Below are positions 7,772 through 16,426 of a stretch of DNA of 42,621 nt, piece after piece (position 1 is the stretch's first letter; each line of letters begins with the position of its first letter). The DNA is from an uncultured Clostridia bacterium (GTDB lineage Bacteria; Bacillota; Clostridia; Oscillospirales; Ruminococcaceae), in contig CALXBH010000001.1 of the NCBI GenBank assembly GCA_944386475.1, forward strand, positions 1-42,621. The letters run 5' to 3'. The notes beneath the pieces were generated by a model. It was not told where the DNA came from. It saw only the letters and a program-made list of their open reading frames with translations, and ran no database searches. Made by a program: the position numbers and the translations under genes.

Positions 7772-9373
7772 ATGAAACTTACCTTTTACGGCGCGGCCAG
7801 AGAAGTCACCGGGAGCTGCCACTGTCTGGAGGTAAACGGCAAAAAAATCCTGATCGACTGCGGACTGCAACAGGGACAGGATGAAAAGGAAAATCAACAG
7901 CTTCCCTTTCACGCCTCTTTAATCGACTATGTGATTCTAACCCACGCCCACATCGATCACAGCGGGCGGCTTCCTCTACTGGTCAAAGACGGTTTTGAAG
8001 GAAAAATCTATGCCACCGGCGCTACCTGCGATTTAATTTCCATCATGCTGCGGGATTCCGCCCACATCCAGGAAATGGATGCCAAATGGGCCAACCAAAA
8101 AGGCCGCCGGGCGGGAAAAGAGCCTGCCGTTCCTTTATACACCATGCTGGATGCTGAGGATACCCTGGAATATCTGGTGCGCTGCCAGTACAACCAGCCC
8201 ATTGACATTGCTCCCGGCATCCGCCTTATGTTCACCGACGCCGGCCATCTGCTGGGCTCCGCTTATGCGCAGCTGTGGCTGGAGGAAGACGGCATCAAAA
8301 AGAAAATCGTCTTTTCCGGGGATATCGGAAATAAGTCCCAGCCGATTATCCGCGATCCTCAGGTTGTGAAAGACGCCGACTATGTAGTTATGGAATCCAC
8401 CTATGGCGACCGGCTACACGAGCCCTACCGGGATTACACCAAAGATCTCGCAAACATCATTAACGACACGTTAGCCGGAGGCGGAAACGTGGTGATTCCC
8501 TCCTTTGCCGTGGGCCGCACCCAGGAGCTTTTGTATTTCCTGCGGGAGATCAAGGAACAGCATCTGGTAACCAGCGTGTCGGATTTCCTTGTCTATGTGG
8601 ACAGCCCTCTCGCCAGCGAAGCGACGAAAATTTATGACGGCGATTTAACCGGCTACGCAGATGAGGAGACCATCCAGGTCATTAAAAAGGGATTCCAGCC
8701 TATCCGTTTCCCCGGGCTTCGCATCACCCAGACCACCGAGGAATCCAAAATGCTCAACGAAGATCCCACACCCAAAGTCATCATCTCTTCCAGCGGCATG
8801 TGCGAAGCCGGACGCATCCGCCATCATTTAAAGCATAACCTCTGGCGGCCGGAATGCTCGGTGATCTTTGTAGGATTCCAGGCTATGGGCACTTTAGGGC
8901 GGTCGCTGTTGGACGGAGCCAAGCGGATCAAGCTGTTTTCAGAGGAGATCTCCGTGAAAGCGCATATCTACAATTTCCGGGGATTAAGCGCCCATGCAGA
9001 CCGGGACGGTTTGCTTTGGTGGCTTCAAAACTTTACACAAAAACCGGAGCAGGTTTTTGTGGTCCACGGGGAAAACGACACCTGCTTAAACTTCGTTAAA
9101 ACCCTGGCGGAAGAAGGCTATGCGGCTTATGCCCCTAATTTTGAGGCGATATACGATCTGGCCAGCGGCAGCATTTTGGACGAAGGCATCGAATACGAAA
9201 AACTCCGTCCCAAGACCGACCGGAATAAAAATGTATCCTATGCTTATGCCCGGCTGCTTCAGGCAGTGGAACAGCTCCAGGAAGTCGCCCGGCACAACGA
9301 AGGCGGCGCTAATAAGGATCTGGCCAAATTTGCCGATCAGATCCTCGCACTGGCGCAAAAGTGGGACCGGTAA
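7772..9373 (+). CDS. MBL-fold beta-CASP RNA metallo-hydrolase
   Basis: A 533-residue protein with the zinc-binding metallo-beta-lactamase signature THAHIDHSGR (His58, His60, Asp62, His63), further ligands in TDAGHLLGSA and FSGDIG, a beta-CASP insert (residues about 210-360, with ESTYGDRLH and IPSFAVGRTQELLYFLR), and the C-terminal RMMBL-type segment FRGLSAHADRDGLLWWL with VVHGEN. This is the YSH1/CPSF73-like bacterial group, expected to be an exo- or endoribonuclease in the cytoplasm. A GTG nine bases upstream is too close to AAAGGA; the ATG at 7772 is 12 nt from it and gives the normal N-terminus MKLTFYGAAREVTGS. A GNAT gene follows 14 nt later and is probably co-transcribed. Confidence 0.9.
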   Translation: MKLTFYGAAREVTGSCHCLEVNGKKILIDCGLQQGQDEKENQQLPFHASLIDYVILTHAHIDHSGRLPLLVKDGFEGKIYATGATCDLISIMLRDSAHIQEMDAKWANQKGRRAGKEPAVPLYTMLDAEDTLEYLVRCQYNQPIDIAPGIRLMFTDAGHLLGSAYAQLWLEEDGIKKKIVFSGDIGNKSQPIIRDPQVVKDADYVVMESTYGDRLHEPYRDYTKDLANIINDTLAGGGNVVIPSFAVGRTQELLYFLREIKEQHLVTSVSDFLVYVDSPLASEATKIYDGDLTGYADEETIQVIKKGFQPIRFPGLRITQTTEESKMLNEDPTPKVIISSSGMCEAGRIRHHLKHNLWRPECSVIFVGFQAMGTLGRSLLDGAKRIKLFSEEISVKAHIYNFRGLSAHADRDGLLWWLQNFTQKPEQVFVVHGENDTCLNFVKTLAEEGYAAYAPNFEAIYDLASGSILDEGIEYEKLRPKTDRNKNVSYAYARLLQAVEQLQEVARHNEGGANKDLAKFADQILALAQKWDR

Positions 9374-9387
9374 GGCAGGTATATAAA

Positions 9388-9846
9388 ATGGACGACCTGA
9401 CTATGCGAGAGGCCACGGCAGAGGATCTTCCGCAGATTATAAAGCTTTTGGCAGAGGATGTTCTGGGAAGCCAGCGCGAGGAATACAGGCTCCCCCTACC
9501 CTCTTGTTATACCGACGCATTTCAAAGTATAGCTGCCGATAAAAATAATGTTTTATTGGTGGCAAGCGATGGGAAAACGATTACCGGTTGTTTACAGATT
9601 ACTTTCACCCAGTATCTGTCCCATAAAGGCAGTATTCGCGCAACAATTGAAAACGTTCGGGTTGCTTCTGAAAGGCGGAACCTCGGTATTGGAACAAAGC
9701 TGATGCAGTATGCCATCAACCTTGCGAAAGAAAGAGGCTGTTCGATAGTACAGCTGACGACAGATAAAAAGAGGACAGATGTCCACCGGTTTTACAAAAG
9801 ATTCGGTTTTCTGGACACCCATAAAGGCATGAAACTGCCGATATAA
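9388..9846 (+). CDS. GNAT family N-acetyltransferase
   Basis: Acetyl-CoA-dependent acetyltransferase of 152 residues. The GNAT fold shows TMREATAEDLPQIIKLL at the N-terminus, IENVRVASERRNLGIGTKLM as the acetyl-CoA pyrophosphate loop (motif A, R/Q-x-x-G-x-G/A), and VQLTTDKKRTDVHRFYKRFGF as the C-terminal motif with the usual FYxxxGF. The ATG at 9388 is preceded by AAGGCAGG at about 8 nt. It lies 14 nt behind the metallo-hydrolase and ahead of a strong terminator. The acetyl acceptor cannot be told from sequence. Confidence 0.85.
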   Translation: MDDLTMREATAEDLPQIIKLLAEDVLGSQREEYRLPLPSCYTDAFQSIAADKNNVLLVASDGKTITGCLQITFTQYLSHKGSIRATIENVRVASERRNLGIGTKLMQYAINLAKERGCSIVQLTTDKKRTDVHRFYKRFGFLDTHKGMKLPI

Positions 9847-9880
9847 ACATAACCCCGCCAGCAAAAGCGGGGTTATGTTT
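9845..9880. terminator. Bidirectional terminator between GNAT and phosphoribosyltransferase genes
   Basis: AAACATAACCCCGC (9845-9858) pairs with 9867-9880 over 14 bp around an 8-nt loop. The convergent genes end on either side, and A/T-rich flanks allow it to work in both directions. Confidence 0.8.
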
Positions 9881-9892
9881 ATAAGAATTCTT

Positions 9893-10456
9893 TTAGTGCT
9901 CTTTGGGCGTCCCATCTGGATTAAACAGCGGCAGATAGGCTAAATACTGAATATCATCTCGATATTTAGCGTCCCCTTCCGCCAAGATCGCCATGCGCCC
10001 GGCAACCGTTCCTCCAGACTGTTTGACGAGCTTTTCTACGGCGCGCAGGCTTTCTCCCGTGCTGATAACGTCGTCGATAATCAGCACCCGTTTTCCCTTC
10101 ATCAAGGCGACGTCATCGCTGTCAATATAAAGCATCTGCTTTTTGGCTGTGGTAATCGAAGTTACCTCGGTGGAGACCACGTTTTTCATGTACAGCTTCG
10201 GCGCTTTGCGGGCGATCAGGTATTTGTTTTCCCCTGACTGGCGCGCCATCTCATACACCAGCGGGATTCCCTTGGACTCTGCGGTAATCATGATATCATG
10301 CTCCGGCGCGATTTTTAAAAGCTCCTGCGCCGAATGGACGGTTAGTTCCACGTCGCCGAAAATCACAAACGCCCCAATATAAAGCTCATCGGACACCTTG
10401 CAAAGAGGCAGCTGCCTGATAAGGCCTGCTACTTTAAGTTCATATACCTGATCCAT
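9893..10456 (-). CDS. Adenine-phosphoribosyltransferase-like type I PRTase
   Basis: A 187-residue phosphoribosyltransferase with the PRPP-binding motif GKRVLIIDDVISTGESLRA (residues about 118-136) and an upstream ITAESKGIPLVYEMAR segment as in adenine/xanthine PRTases. It would join a purine-type base to PRPP. The flexible loop LYMKNVVSTEVTSITT is longer than in classic Apt, so the substrate may differ. Upstream in-frame ATGs reach 10540, but the ATG at 10454-10456 is chosen because GGGAGGA precedes it by 7 nt and the N-terminus then matches a normal PRTase. A near-consensus promoter lies about 125 nt upstream. It appears monocistronic. Confidence 0.8.
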   Translation of the reverse strand: MDQVYELKVAGLIRQLPLCKVSDELYIGAFVIFGDVELTVHSAQELLKIAPEHDIMITAESKGIPLVYEMARQSGENKYLIARKAPKLYMKNVVSTEVTSITTAKKQMLYIDSDDVALMKGKRVLIIDDVISTGESLRAVEKLVKQSGGTVAGRMAILAEGDAKYRDDIQYLAYLPLFNPDGTPKEH

Positions 10457-10581
10457 CACATATTCCTCCCAATAAAAATGATCCATCCGGAAAGCCGTTC
10501 TGGCAGCATTGCCGGCAAACCGTCTTTTATCATGCCGCATGCAGCACTGTAAACAGACAGCATAACAGCCGCTCTACGCCT

Positions 10582-10610
10582 ATTATACCACTGATTCCTG
10601 AAAATGCCAA
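10582..10610 (-). promoter_or_regulatory. Sigma-A promoter of the phosphoribosyltransferase gene
   Basis: On the minus strand TTGGCA (10605-10610), a 17-bp spacer and TATAAT (10582-10587) form a near-perfect promoter. The leader would be about 120 nt. I see no coding sequence or known riboswitch in it. Confidence 0.75.
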
Positions 10611-10700
10611 CCAAAGGGAACCTGTTCCAAATAAAGTTTTTGAATAGCCGTTCGATCATAAAATCCACAGCTTTCTGCCGGGCGGCCGTTATCGTCAAAT

Positions 10701-10736
10701 AAATATCCCCCCGCCTTTGCTGGCGGGGGGATATTT
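10701..10736 (-). terminator. Terminator after the GH59 gene
   Basis: A perfect 15-bp stem (10701-10715 with 10722-10736, core CCCCCCGCC/GGCGGGGGG) follows the minus-strand GH59 stop codon, then ATTTGACG. A sibling hairpin with the same AAATATCCCCCCGC arm occurs at 40930-40959. Confidence 0.75.
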
Positions 10737-10771
10737 TACCTTAGAACATCAAGCCAGAGTGACAGTTTTGT

Positions 10772-13700
10772 TTATGATTCCTTTTTCCTGTGGCGTCCGC
10801 CAAGGCGTTTGACCGAATAGGCGCAAAGTCCGGCAAACATCGCAGCCTCCGCTGCTCCCCAGGGGAACCAAACCGCCGTCTGGGGATTTTGTTGATCTTC
10901 CGAGGGAAGCTGTCCGTTGGGGGCCGTTGGTTCCGGATTATCAGGATCCTCTGTGCCCGGATTATCAGGATCCTCTGTGCCCGGATTATCGGGATCCTCT
11001 GTGCCCGGATCGTCGGGATCCTCCGTGCCCGGATCGTCGGGATCATCCGTACCCGGATTGTCGGGATCCTCCGTACCCGGATTATCAGGATCCTCCGTGC
11101 CCGGATTGTCGGGGTCCTCCGGGTCTGTGGGATCAGTGGTCTCCTCCGTTACCGTTACCACGCACTGGACAGTGAGTTCGCCGTCTACTGTTGTCACCGT
11201 AATGGCCGCAGTACCGGCTTTATGGGCAGTGATTTCTCCTCTGTCATCCACAGAGGCCACATCGGGATTGTCGCTTTCCCAGATAACGCTGTCATCGGTC
11301 ACCGTATCAGGCGATACGATGGCGTAGATTCTCTGCTTCTGATTGACTTCCAGCGTGATTTCGGACTGATTTACCTTGACCGATTCCGGATGGACGATCA
11401 CCGGCGCCACATTGGTATAAGAGAATCCATTGATGATTGCCTCGATTCCCGAGCTGGCGGGATTCTTCCGGTCAGTGGGGACGATCTTCAGCGTATGGGT
11501 ACCGGGCTCCAGCAGTTCGGTTTCATACAGCAGAACATCTCCCTGGCTGCCATTGCTGCACTGGTCGATTTCAGCTTTTTTCTCCCCGTCCACATATACT
11601 TCCAGAATGCCAAGGTCATTCCGTTTGGAACCGTAAAATCTTGCTTTTACTCCATTAAAGGTAAAGGTAGCGCTTTCTGCTCCCGAGGGGTACTCGGTGT
11701 AATGAACCGCAGTGGGGTCGGTTGACTCAGGCGGCCAGATACCCCAGACGCCTTCATAGGTAATCGATTCATCGTTATCATCCACCATGATATAGGTATT
11801 GTCGCCGTCAAGGCTGACAATTTTAAAGTTGTCAAACTGCACATAATCATAGCTGCTGCCTACTGCGGCCCGGCCCTGAATAAAGCTGTTTTCTTCGTCG
11901 ATATACTCAAAAACGATTTCATCATTAATAAATCCACGGATTTTATTATCCTTGCAAATCATTTTTAAATTGATCCACGAATCCGCGGAAATTCCGCTTA
12001 CCTTGCCTTGCTGCAATACTTCAAATTGACTTCCCAGTGCGACTCCAGCTTTGGCTTTATACCTGGTCAGCTTCCAAGTGCCGGTTTCGTCGATCCGCAG
12101 GCCGTATCCATATGGATGGGTCTGCCCATAAGCGGTAGGACCTGATACCCGGCTATAGATTCCGCCGTATCCGGTTTCCTCGATTTTTACATCCGCGCTG
12201 ACAACACAGTTGTGCAGCGTTTTGTTGCCCACATAAGAGAACGGCTCATAATCGTTCCACCAGCAAACAGGTTTTGTGGGAACCGACTGGCGCAGGGTCC
12301 TGTTGGAAGCGCCGTCTTCGTAGATTTCAAAGCCACCACCCTGATCCGAAAAATATTTCGGCCGCTCGCCGGACTGATAGCTGTCAAAGTCGTCTTCATA
12401 ACTCATGGGGAATTCTTCGTCTTCCGGAATCGCTGTTTCGGCTTCTCCCTTTTGCTGCCCGGTGGTTGTGGTAAAGGAGTAGATGCAGTCCGGGTCTACC
12501 ACATAGGAGAAATTCCCATCTTTTGGCGTAATGGTGTCTACTTTTTGGAAAGTATTCCCTTTTTCCGTTTTCCACACCGTAATCTCGTGGTTCGACATAC
12601 CGTTCAGGGTAACATCCATAATTTGTGTGTCGGTCGCTCCGCCTGTTTCCACGATCACAGAAAAGTCAGGGTTGCTCTTTCGGTTGTCAGCCGTTCCGTT
12701 GTCCTGCAACGCAACATAGCTTCCGCCTGCATCCAGATAACCGCACGCGTTGTCAATATAGTTCCAGCCGGGTTTGGTGAACTGGGTAGTATGGGCAAAA
12801 CCCCAGATGCCATCCTCTACTTTATAGTATCCCGACCAGGGGGTGTTGGCCTGCATGGCCCCGCTGAGCCAATCGTAAGCCGCAGAGATGTTGCTCCAGA
12901 AAACCGTCTTGACAATGCGGTTTTCGATGTAGTTGGCGTTAAAAATGCGGGCCGATTTTAAGGTTGCTTCCCAGCTTCCGCCGATGGAGCCGTCTTCACT
13001 GGAATACAGGGGTTTGCCGGTTGCCTGCGCTTCCGAGTTGTCGTGATAGGGGTTCGGGCTCCCCCAGTTGGGATAATGCACGCCGATGGCATACACGGCT
13101 TCTCTAAGTTCCGGGGTAGCGGTAAGCTGCAGGGCGCTGTTCCAGATGCCGGCCCAGTCGTTGTGCTCCGCCGCAATGATTTTAACGTCTGTCAGATCAT
13201 ACCGGTCTAACGTCTCTCTTAACGTAATGATCCAGTCGTTTCGATCAGGGTTGTAGTGTTCATTCCAGATTCCGCAAAAGTCGATGTCCAGATCATGGAA
13301 TTCTTTGGCGCCCCAGATATAAGTGGCGATATAGTCCGCATTATCCTGGGTATAGAATTTCTGTTTTTTCCAGGTTTCATAATCGGTATCCGGGTTGGCA
13401 AGAGGGCCGTATGTGCCGTCATAACGGAACCACCCCGGCGCCGACCACTGAAGGACATCCAGGAAAATATCGGGATTTCGTTTTTTGGCCTCTTTCATCA
13501 GCCAGAACTCAACGCCCCGGTTGAAATATTCTTTTACTTTCAAATAGTCTTCGGAATTCCGGTCAATAGTCCCGTTTTCGCACTGCTCGCGCACCGACTG
13601 GACCAGCTCGAATTCCTCCAGGGTTCTCGCATACGCGGGCTCGGTCTGGCAGGTGCTATTGCCGTCTCCGCCGATCTCCACTTTCAGATGCTGATAGGCC

Positions 13701-15277
13701 GCCCCGAAATTGGGTTTAAACAGGTAATCCAAAATGTCCGACCGGTACGGCTCCTCATAATCGTAGAGCAGGTTGGAGCTGGAGGCGGACAAAGCGCCGA
13801 TGCCTTCAAACATCCTGCCGGTGTCCTCGGTGTTGATGGTAACTTCTGTGCTTAGATCAGGGCTCACCGGCGTCAGCACCACTTTGTCAACCAGGATAGT
13901 GGTGTTTTTGTCCCACCAGAAGCGCAGGGTGAAAACAGTACCCATAGGAATGCTGATAGGATAGGTTAATTTTTGAGCTGTTCCCGGTTCGCCAAACTCG
14001 CTTTCTGTCACGTTGAGGTTTAAAATATCGGTGTCCTGTACATCCAGGCCCATGATAACATTGCTGCCGTCACCGTCTTCCGTGCCTTTTAGAAGGCTCA
14101 GATAGATTTCAAGGTTATATTTTCCATAGGGGATATCGGCAACACTTGGCCCTTGCAGAACACTTTCCCGGCCGCCGGTCGCCCCGCTTTGGTCGAATAA
14201 AACGCCGTCCTCGGTGGCGGATACTCCGTTGCCCCAAATGACAAATCCCGATTCCTCGGCGTTTTCCACCTCATAGGTGATGGTGTGATCATAATCAAAG
14301 CTGGTGGAGGAAAAAGCGTCTACAATAATGTCGCAGCCGGTATCTCCGCCGCCGCTGGTTAAATGAAGCACTTCCACGGTGAGCGTATGCTTGCCGTATG
14401 GAAGCAAGGGCGTTTCATACAGAAAATAATCATAGCTGTTTACGCTTGCATCCTTGCAGTCGATATTGGTCTGGTATTCGTCGTCCACATAAACCGATGC
14501 AATTCCCACAGCGTCTTTTTTGGCGCCGTAAAAGCGCGCTTTGGTTCCTGTAAAGCTAAAGGTTACGGTAGAATCTTTTACATCCGATGAATGGACAGAG
14601 CCGCCGTAGCTTCCCTCTACAGAAGATGTATTCCAGTTTTCACTGTAAGTAACGGAAGAATCATTATCGTCCACTTTGGTCCATAAATCATTGGTGTTTT
14701 TGTGGTCGGTTTCCTCTGCCGTCGCGTATTCGATGGCGTCGATGGAATATGCCAGACCCTGCCGGTCAAGGGGCTGTATCATAACTGTGTGTTCGCCTTC
14801 TTCCAGGATAGGCGATTCAAAAACCGTCATTTGTACTCCTTCAATTACCGATGAATAGCAGTCCACCACAACTGGTGTCCCGCCGTCAATGATGATGTTC
14901 GCGGCTCCCTGCATGGGATCTTTTTTAGAGATCATTCTTACCTGGTTCCCATTAAAGGTGAAGGTCGCGGTAGCGTTCGTATCGGAAGAGTAGCTTTCGG
15001 TTTCCATATAGGTCCCCGCGCCGCGGTCATCCCAGTTAAGCCACTCTCCCGTATAGGTAATCCTGGTATCCTTATCGTCAACACGAACCCACCGCGAGGA
15101 AGCAGAAACGGCGATATATTCTAACCAAGTAAACATCGGGAGCATCATCGCAAAAATAAGCAAAAAAACAAGCTGCTTTTTTAAAGCTTTTGTTCTCTTT
15201 AAAATCCTCATCGCTCTCTTCCTTTCTGTTTGATAATTTCCAATATTCTTCCCTTTCTTTTTTGTATTTTTTGCCAT
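10772..15277 (-). CDS. Exported multidomain GH59 (galactocerebrosidase-type) glycosidase
   Basis: A 1,501-residue surface glycosidase whose core resembles mammalian galactosylceramidase. Order: long signal peptide (1-58, basic, then LVFLLIFAMML, cleavage after AVSA); two related beta-sandwich modules (about 60-185, 197-325) starting W-x-x-VDD; a third sandwich (330-470); the GH59 barrel (about 475-957) with acid/base Glu673 in CGIWNEH and nucleophile Glu761 in YSSEDGS; a laminin-G-like domain (957-1150, as in GALC); a third VDDND module (1160-1290); Big_2 (1292-1377); a Pro/Asp-rich linker; and a C-terminal NPQTA, hydrophobic stretch and basic tail. The expected activity is release of beta-linked galactose from galactolipids or similar glycans. 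The ATG at 15277 follows AGAAAGGAGAGAA; another ATG at 15211 also has AAAGGAAG. A start at 15337 is excluded because it lies in the -35 box. An AraC regulator is divergent. Confidence 0.9.
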   Translation of the reverse strand: MAKNTKKKGKNIGNYQTERKRAMRILKRTKALKKQLVFLLIFAMMLPMFTWLEYIAVSASSRWVRVDDKDTRITYTGEWLNWDDRGAGTYMETESYSSDTNATATFTFNGNQVRMISKKDPMQGAANIIIDGGTPVVVDCYSSVIEGVQMTVFESPILEEGEHTVMIQPLDRQGLAYSIDAIEYATAEETDHKNTNDLWTKVDDNDSSVTYSENWNTSSVEGSYGGSVHSSDVKDSTVTFSFTGTKARFYGAKKDAVGIASVYVDDEYQTNIDCKDASVNSYDYFLYETPLLPYGKHTLTVEVLHLTSGGGDTGCDIIVDAFSSTSFDYDHTITYEVENAEESGFVIWGNGVSATEDGVLFDQSGATGGRESVLQGPSVADIPYGKYNLEIYLSLLKGTEDGDGSNVIMGLDVQDTDILNLNVTESEFGEPGTAQKLTYPISIPMGTVFTLRFWWDKNTTILVDKVVLTPVSPDLSTEVTINTEDTGRMFEGIGALSASSSNLLYDYEEPYRSDILDYLFKPNFGAAYQHLKVEIGGDGNSTCQTEPAYARTLEEFELVQSVREQCENGTIDRNSEDYLKVKEYFNRGVEFWLMKEAKKRNPDIFLDVLQWSAPGWFRYDGTYGPLANPDTDYETWKKQKFYTQDNADYIATYIWGAKEFHDLDIDFCGIWNEHYNPDRNDWIITLRETLDRYDLTDVKIIAAEHNDWAGIWNSALQLTATPELREAVYAIGVHYPNWGSPNPYHDNSEAQATGKPLYSSEDGSIGGSWEATLKSARIFNANYIENRIVKTVFWSNISAAYDWLSGAMQANTPWSGYYKVEDGIWGFAHTTQFTKPGWNYIDNACGYLDAGGSYVALQDNGTADNRKSNPDFSVIVETGGATDTQIMDVTLNGMSNHEITVWKTEKGNTFQKVDTITPKDGNFSYVVDPDCIYSFTTTTGQQKGEAETAIPEDEEFPMSYEDDFDSYQSGERPKYFSDQGGGFEIYEDGASNRTLRQSVPTKPVCWWNDYEPFSYVGNKTLHNCVVSADVKIEETGYGGIYSRVSGPTAYGQTHPYGYGLRIDETGTWKLTRYKAKAGVALGSQFEVLQQGKVSGISADSWINLKMICKDNKIRGFINDEIVFEYIDEENSFIQGRAAVGSSYDYVQFDNFKIVSLDGDNTYIMVDDNDESITYEGVWGIWPPESTDPTAVHYTEYPSGAESATFTFNGVKARFYGSKRNDLGILEVYVDGEKKAEIDQCSNGSQGDVLLYETELLEPGTHTLKIVPTDRKNPASSGIEAIINGFSYTNVAPVIVHPESVKVNQSEITLEVNQKQRIYAIVSPDTVTDDSVIWESDNPDVASVDDRGEITAHKAGTAAITVTTVDGELTVQCVVTVTEETTDPTDPEDPDNPGTEDPDNPGTEDPDNPGTDDPDDPGTEDPDDPGTEDPDNPGTEDPDNPGTEDPDNPEPTAPNGQLPSEDQQNPQTAVWFPWGAAEAAMFAGLCAYSVKRLGGRHRKKES
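10933..11124 (-). repeat. 24-bp tandem repeat coding a Pro/Asp/Gly linker
   Basis: Eight imperfect 24-bp units (for example CCGGATTATCAGGATCC plus 7 bases) lie head to tail inside the GH59 gene and encode DPDNPGTE-type octapeptides. They form a cell-wall-spanning spacer before the membrane anchor. Unit number may vary between strains by slippage. Confidence 0.9.
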
Positions 15278-15308
15278 TTCTCTCCTTTCTACCGATTTGT
15301 TTGTGTAT

Positions 15309-15337
15309 ATTATACTAAAAATTAAACCTTTATTCAA
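15309..15337 (-). promoter_or_regulatory. Promoter of the GH59 gene
   Basis: On the minus strand TTGAAT (15332-15337), a 17-bp spacer and TATAAT (15309-15314). The transcript would begin near 15302, 25 nt ahead of the ATG at 15277. Confidence 0.75.
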
Positions 15338-15377
15338 TAATATTATATTATTATAACAGGATTATTTTTATAAAATA

Positions 15378-15406
15378 TTGACTTATTTTTTTGTTTATAG
15401 TATTAT
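15378..15406 (+). promoter_or_regulatory. Promoter of the AraC regulator gene
   Basis: TTGACT (15378-15383), a 17-bp spacer and TATTAT (15401-15406) in a very AT-rich divergent region. The two divergent -35 boxes are about 40 bp apart, so one regulator dimer could affect both. Confidence 0.65.
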
Positions 15407-15456
15407 ATTTATATAATTGTTCTCCATTATAATGAGATTTTAAAAAGGGATGCGCT

Positions 15457-16284
15457 ATGAGCTGTTTTTATTTTCCTGAAAACATTAATCACGCCGCGGA
15501 GTTTCCGTATCAATTTGTGGAAATGGGCTATCATTTTTCTCAGCTGGCCACTTTTCGCCCCAACGGATTGCCTGAATACCAGTTTGTCTATTGTGTAAGC
15601 GGCAAAGGTATTTTTAAATTTGGCAACCAAAAATTTGAAATCAGTTCCGGGATGGGATTTTTTACCGCGCCCCACACCCCCCAGGAATACTACGCCATAG
15701 AAAATGACTGGATTGTACACTATGTTTTGTTTAACGGATTTGGCGTGGAACCTTATGTGAAATCCATGAATATCCCCAACTACCAGGTTGTTCATATTCG
15801 CAATCCTTTTTACTTTGATAATTACTTCCGTTCTTTATATGACTGCATACAAAACAGAAAAGACAGCTGGAGAATCGAAGCTTCGGTGATCCTTTACGCC
15901 ATGCTGAGCCTGTTCCAGTCACTTGATCCCTATGACACCCCCTTGGAAGCAGAAATCTCGGCGGGGAAACTCTCCCTTATTATCAATTATATAGAAAAAA
16001 ATTATGCTTCTGTTATTTCCTTGCAGGATCTGGCAGAGCTTATCAAGGTCTCCCCTTCTTACTTTTGCCAGCTTTTTAAAAAAACCTATAAAATCAGCCC
16101 TATGGACTACATTAATCAGTTCCGCATCCAAAAAGCAAAAGATCTATTGTATAACAACCGCCTGCTGCCCGTCCATAAAATCGCCGAGCTGGTCGGATTT
16201 TCGGATACCAGCTACTTCTGCCGTATTTTTAAAAAGCAGGAAGGCGTCACCCCGTCACAATTCAAAGAAATCAGTTTTACTTGA
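15457..16284 (+). CDS. AraC family transcriptional regulator (next to GH59)
   Basis: A 275-residue one-component regulator. Residues 1-150 form an AraC-type cupin sensor (YQFVYCVSGKGIFKFGN, then SGMGFFTAPHTPQEYYA). The C-terminal 100 residues hold two helix-turn-helix units: LQDLAELIKVSPSYFCQLFKK and, after YINQFRIQKAKDLL, VHKIAELVGFSDTSYFCRIFKK. The ATG follows AAAAAGGGATGCGCT. It is divergent from the GH59 glycosidase gene, so its likely job is to switch that enzyme on when the sugar it senses is present. Two strong hairpins follow it. Confidence 0.88.
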   Translation: MSCFYFPENINHAAEFPYQFVEMGYHFSQLATFRPNGLPEYQFVYCVSGKGIFKFGNQKFEISSGMGFFTAPHTPQEYYAIENDWIVHYVLFNGFGVEPYVKSMNIPNYQVVHIRNPFYFDNYFRSLYDCIQNRKDSWRIEASVILYAMLSLFQSLDPYDTPLEAEISAGKLSLIINYIEKNYASVISLQDLAELIKVSPSYFCQLFKKTYKISPMDYINQFRIQKAKDLLYNNRLLPVHKIAELVGFSDTSYFCRIFKKQEGVTPSQFKEISFT

Positions 16285-16303
16285 CTGATATCGTATAAAA
16301 AAG

Positions 16304-16337
16304 AGGCTGCCGCAAAACATTCGTTTTGCAGCAGCCT
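16304..16337 (+). terminator. First of two hairpins after the AraC gene
   Basis: AGGCTGC-C-GCAAAAC pairs with GTTTTGC-A-GCAGCCT around ATTC with one mismatch. The GCAAAAC/GTTTTGC core is also in the rex terminator. The tail (ATTAAAAA) is poor, so alone it would terminate weakly. Confidence 0.65.
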
Positions 16338-16340
16338 ATT

Positions 16341-16387
16341 AAAAACCCACTTACAATCCACAAAAGATGGATTGTAAGTGGGTTTTT
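16341..16387. terminator. Strong bidirectional terminator between AraC and nrdG
   Basis: A perfect 20-bp stem (16341-16360 with 16368-16387, loop CAAAAGA) has A5 on the left and T5 on the right, so it can stop both the AraC transcript and the convergent nrdDG transcript. Confidence 0.9.
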
Positions 16388-16426
16388 CTCTTGGCAACCA
16401 TTCTTTTTAGCAGTGGAAAGGTACCC

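Noticed and set aside
10457-10698. 80-codon frame upstream of the phosphoribosyltransferase
   Set aside because: It spans the consensus promoter of that gene and has no ribosome site or recognisable features.
10933-11124. Regular 24-bp repeats considered as a CRISPR array
   Set aside because: The units are directly adjacent with no spacers and encode an in-frame Pro/Asp linker.
12212-12961. Plus-strand frame of 249 codons inside the GH59 gene
   Set aside because: It lies opposite a well-conserved glycosidase domain, has no ribosome site and no recognisable protein features.
15278-15337. Upstream extension of the GH59 protein to a start at 15337
   Set aside because: That codon lies within the predicted -35 box of the gene's promoter and has no ribosome site.
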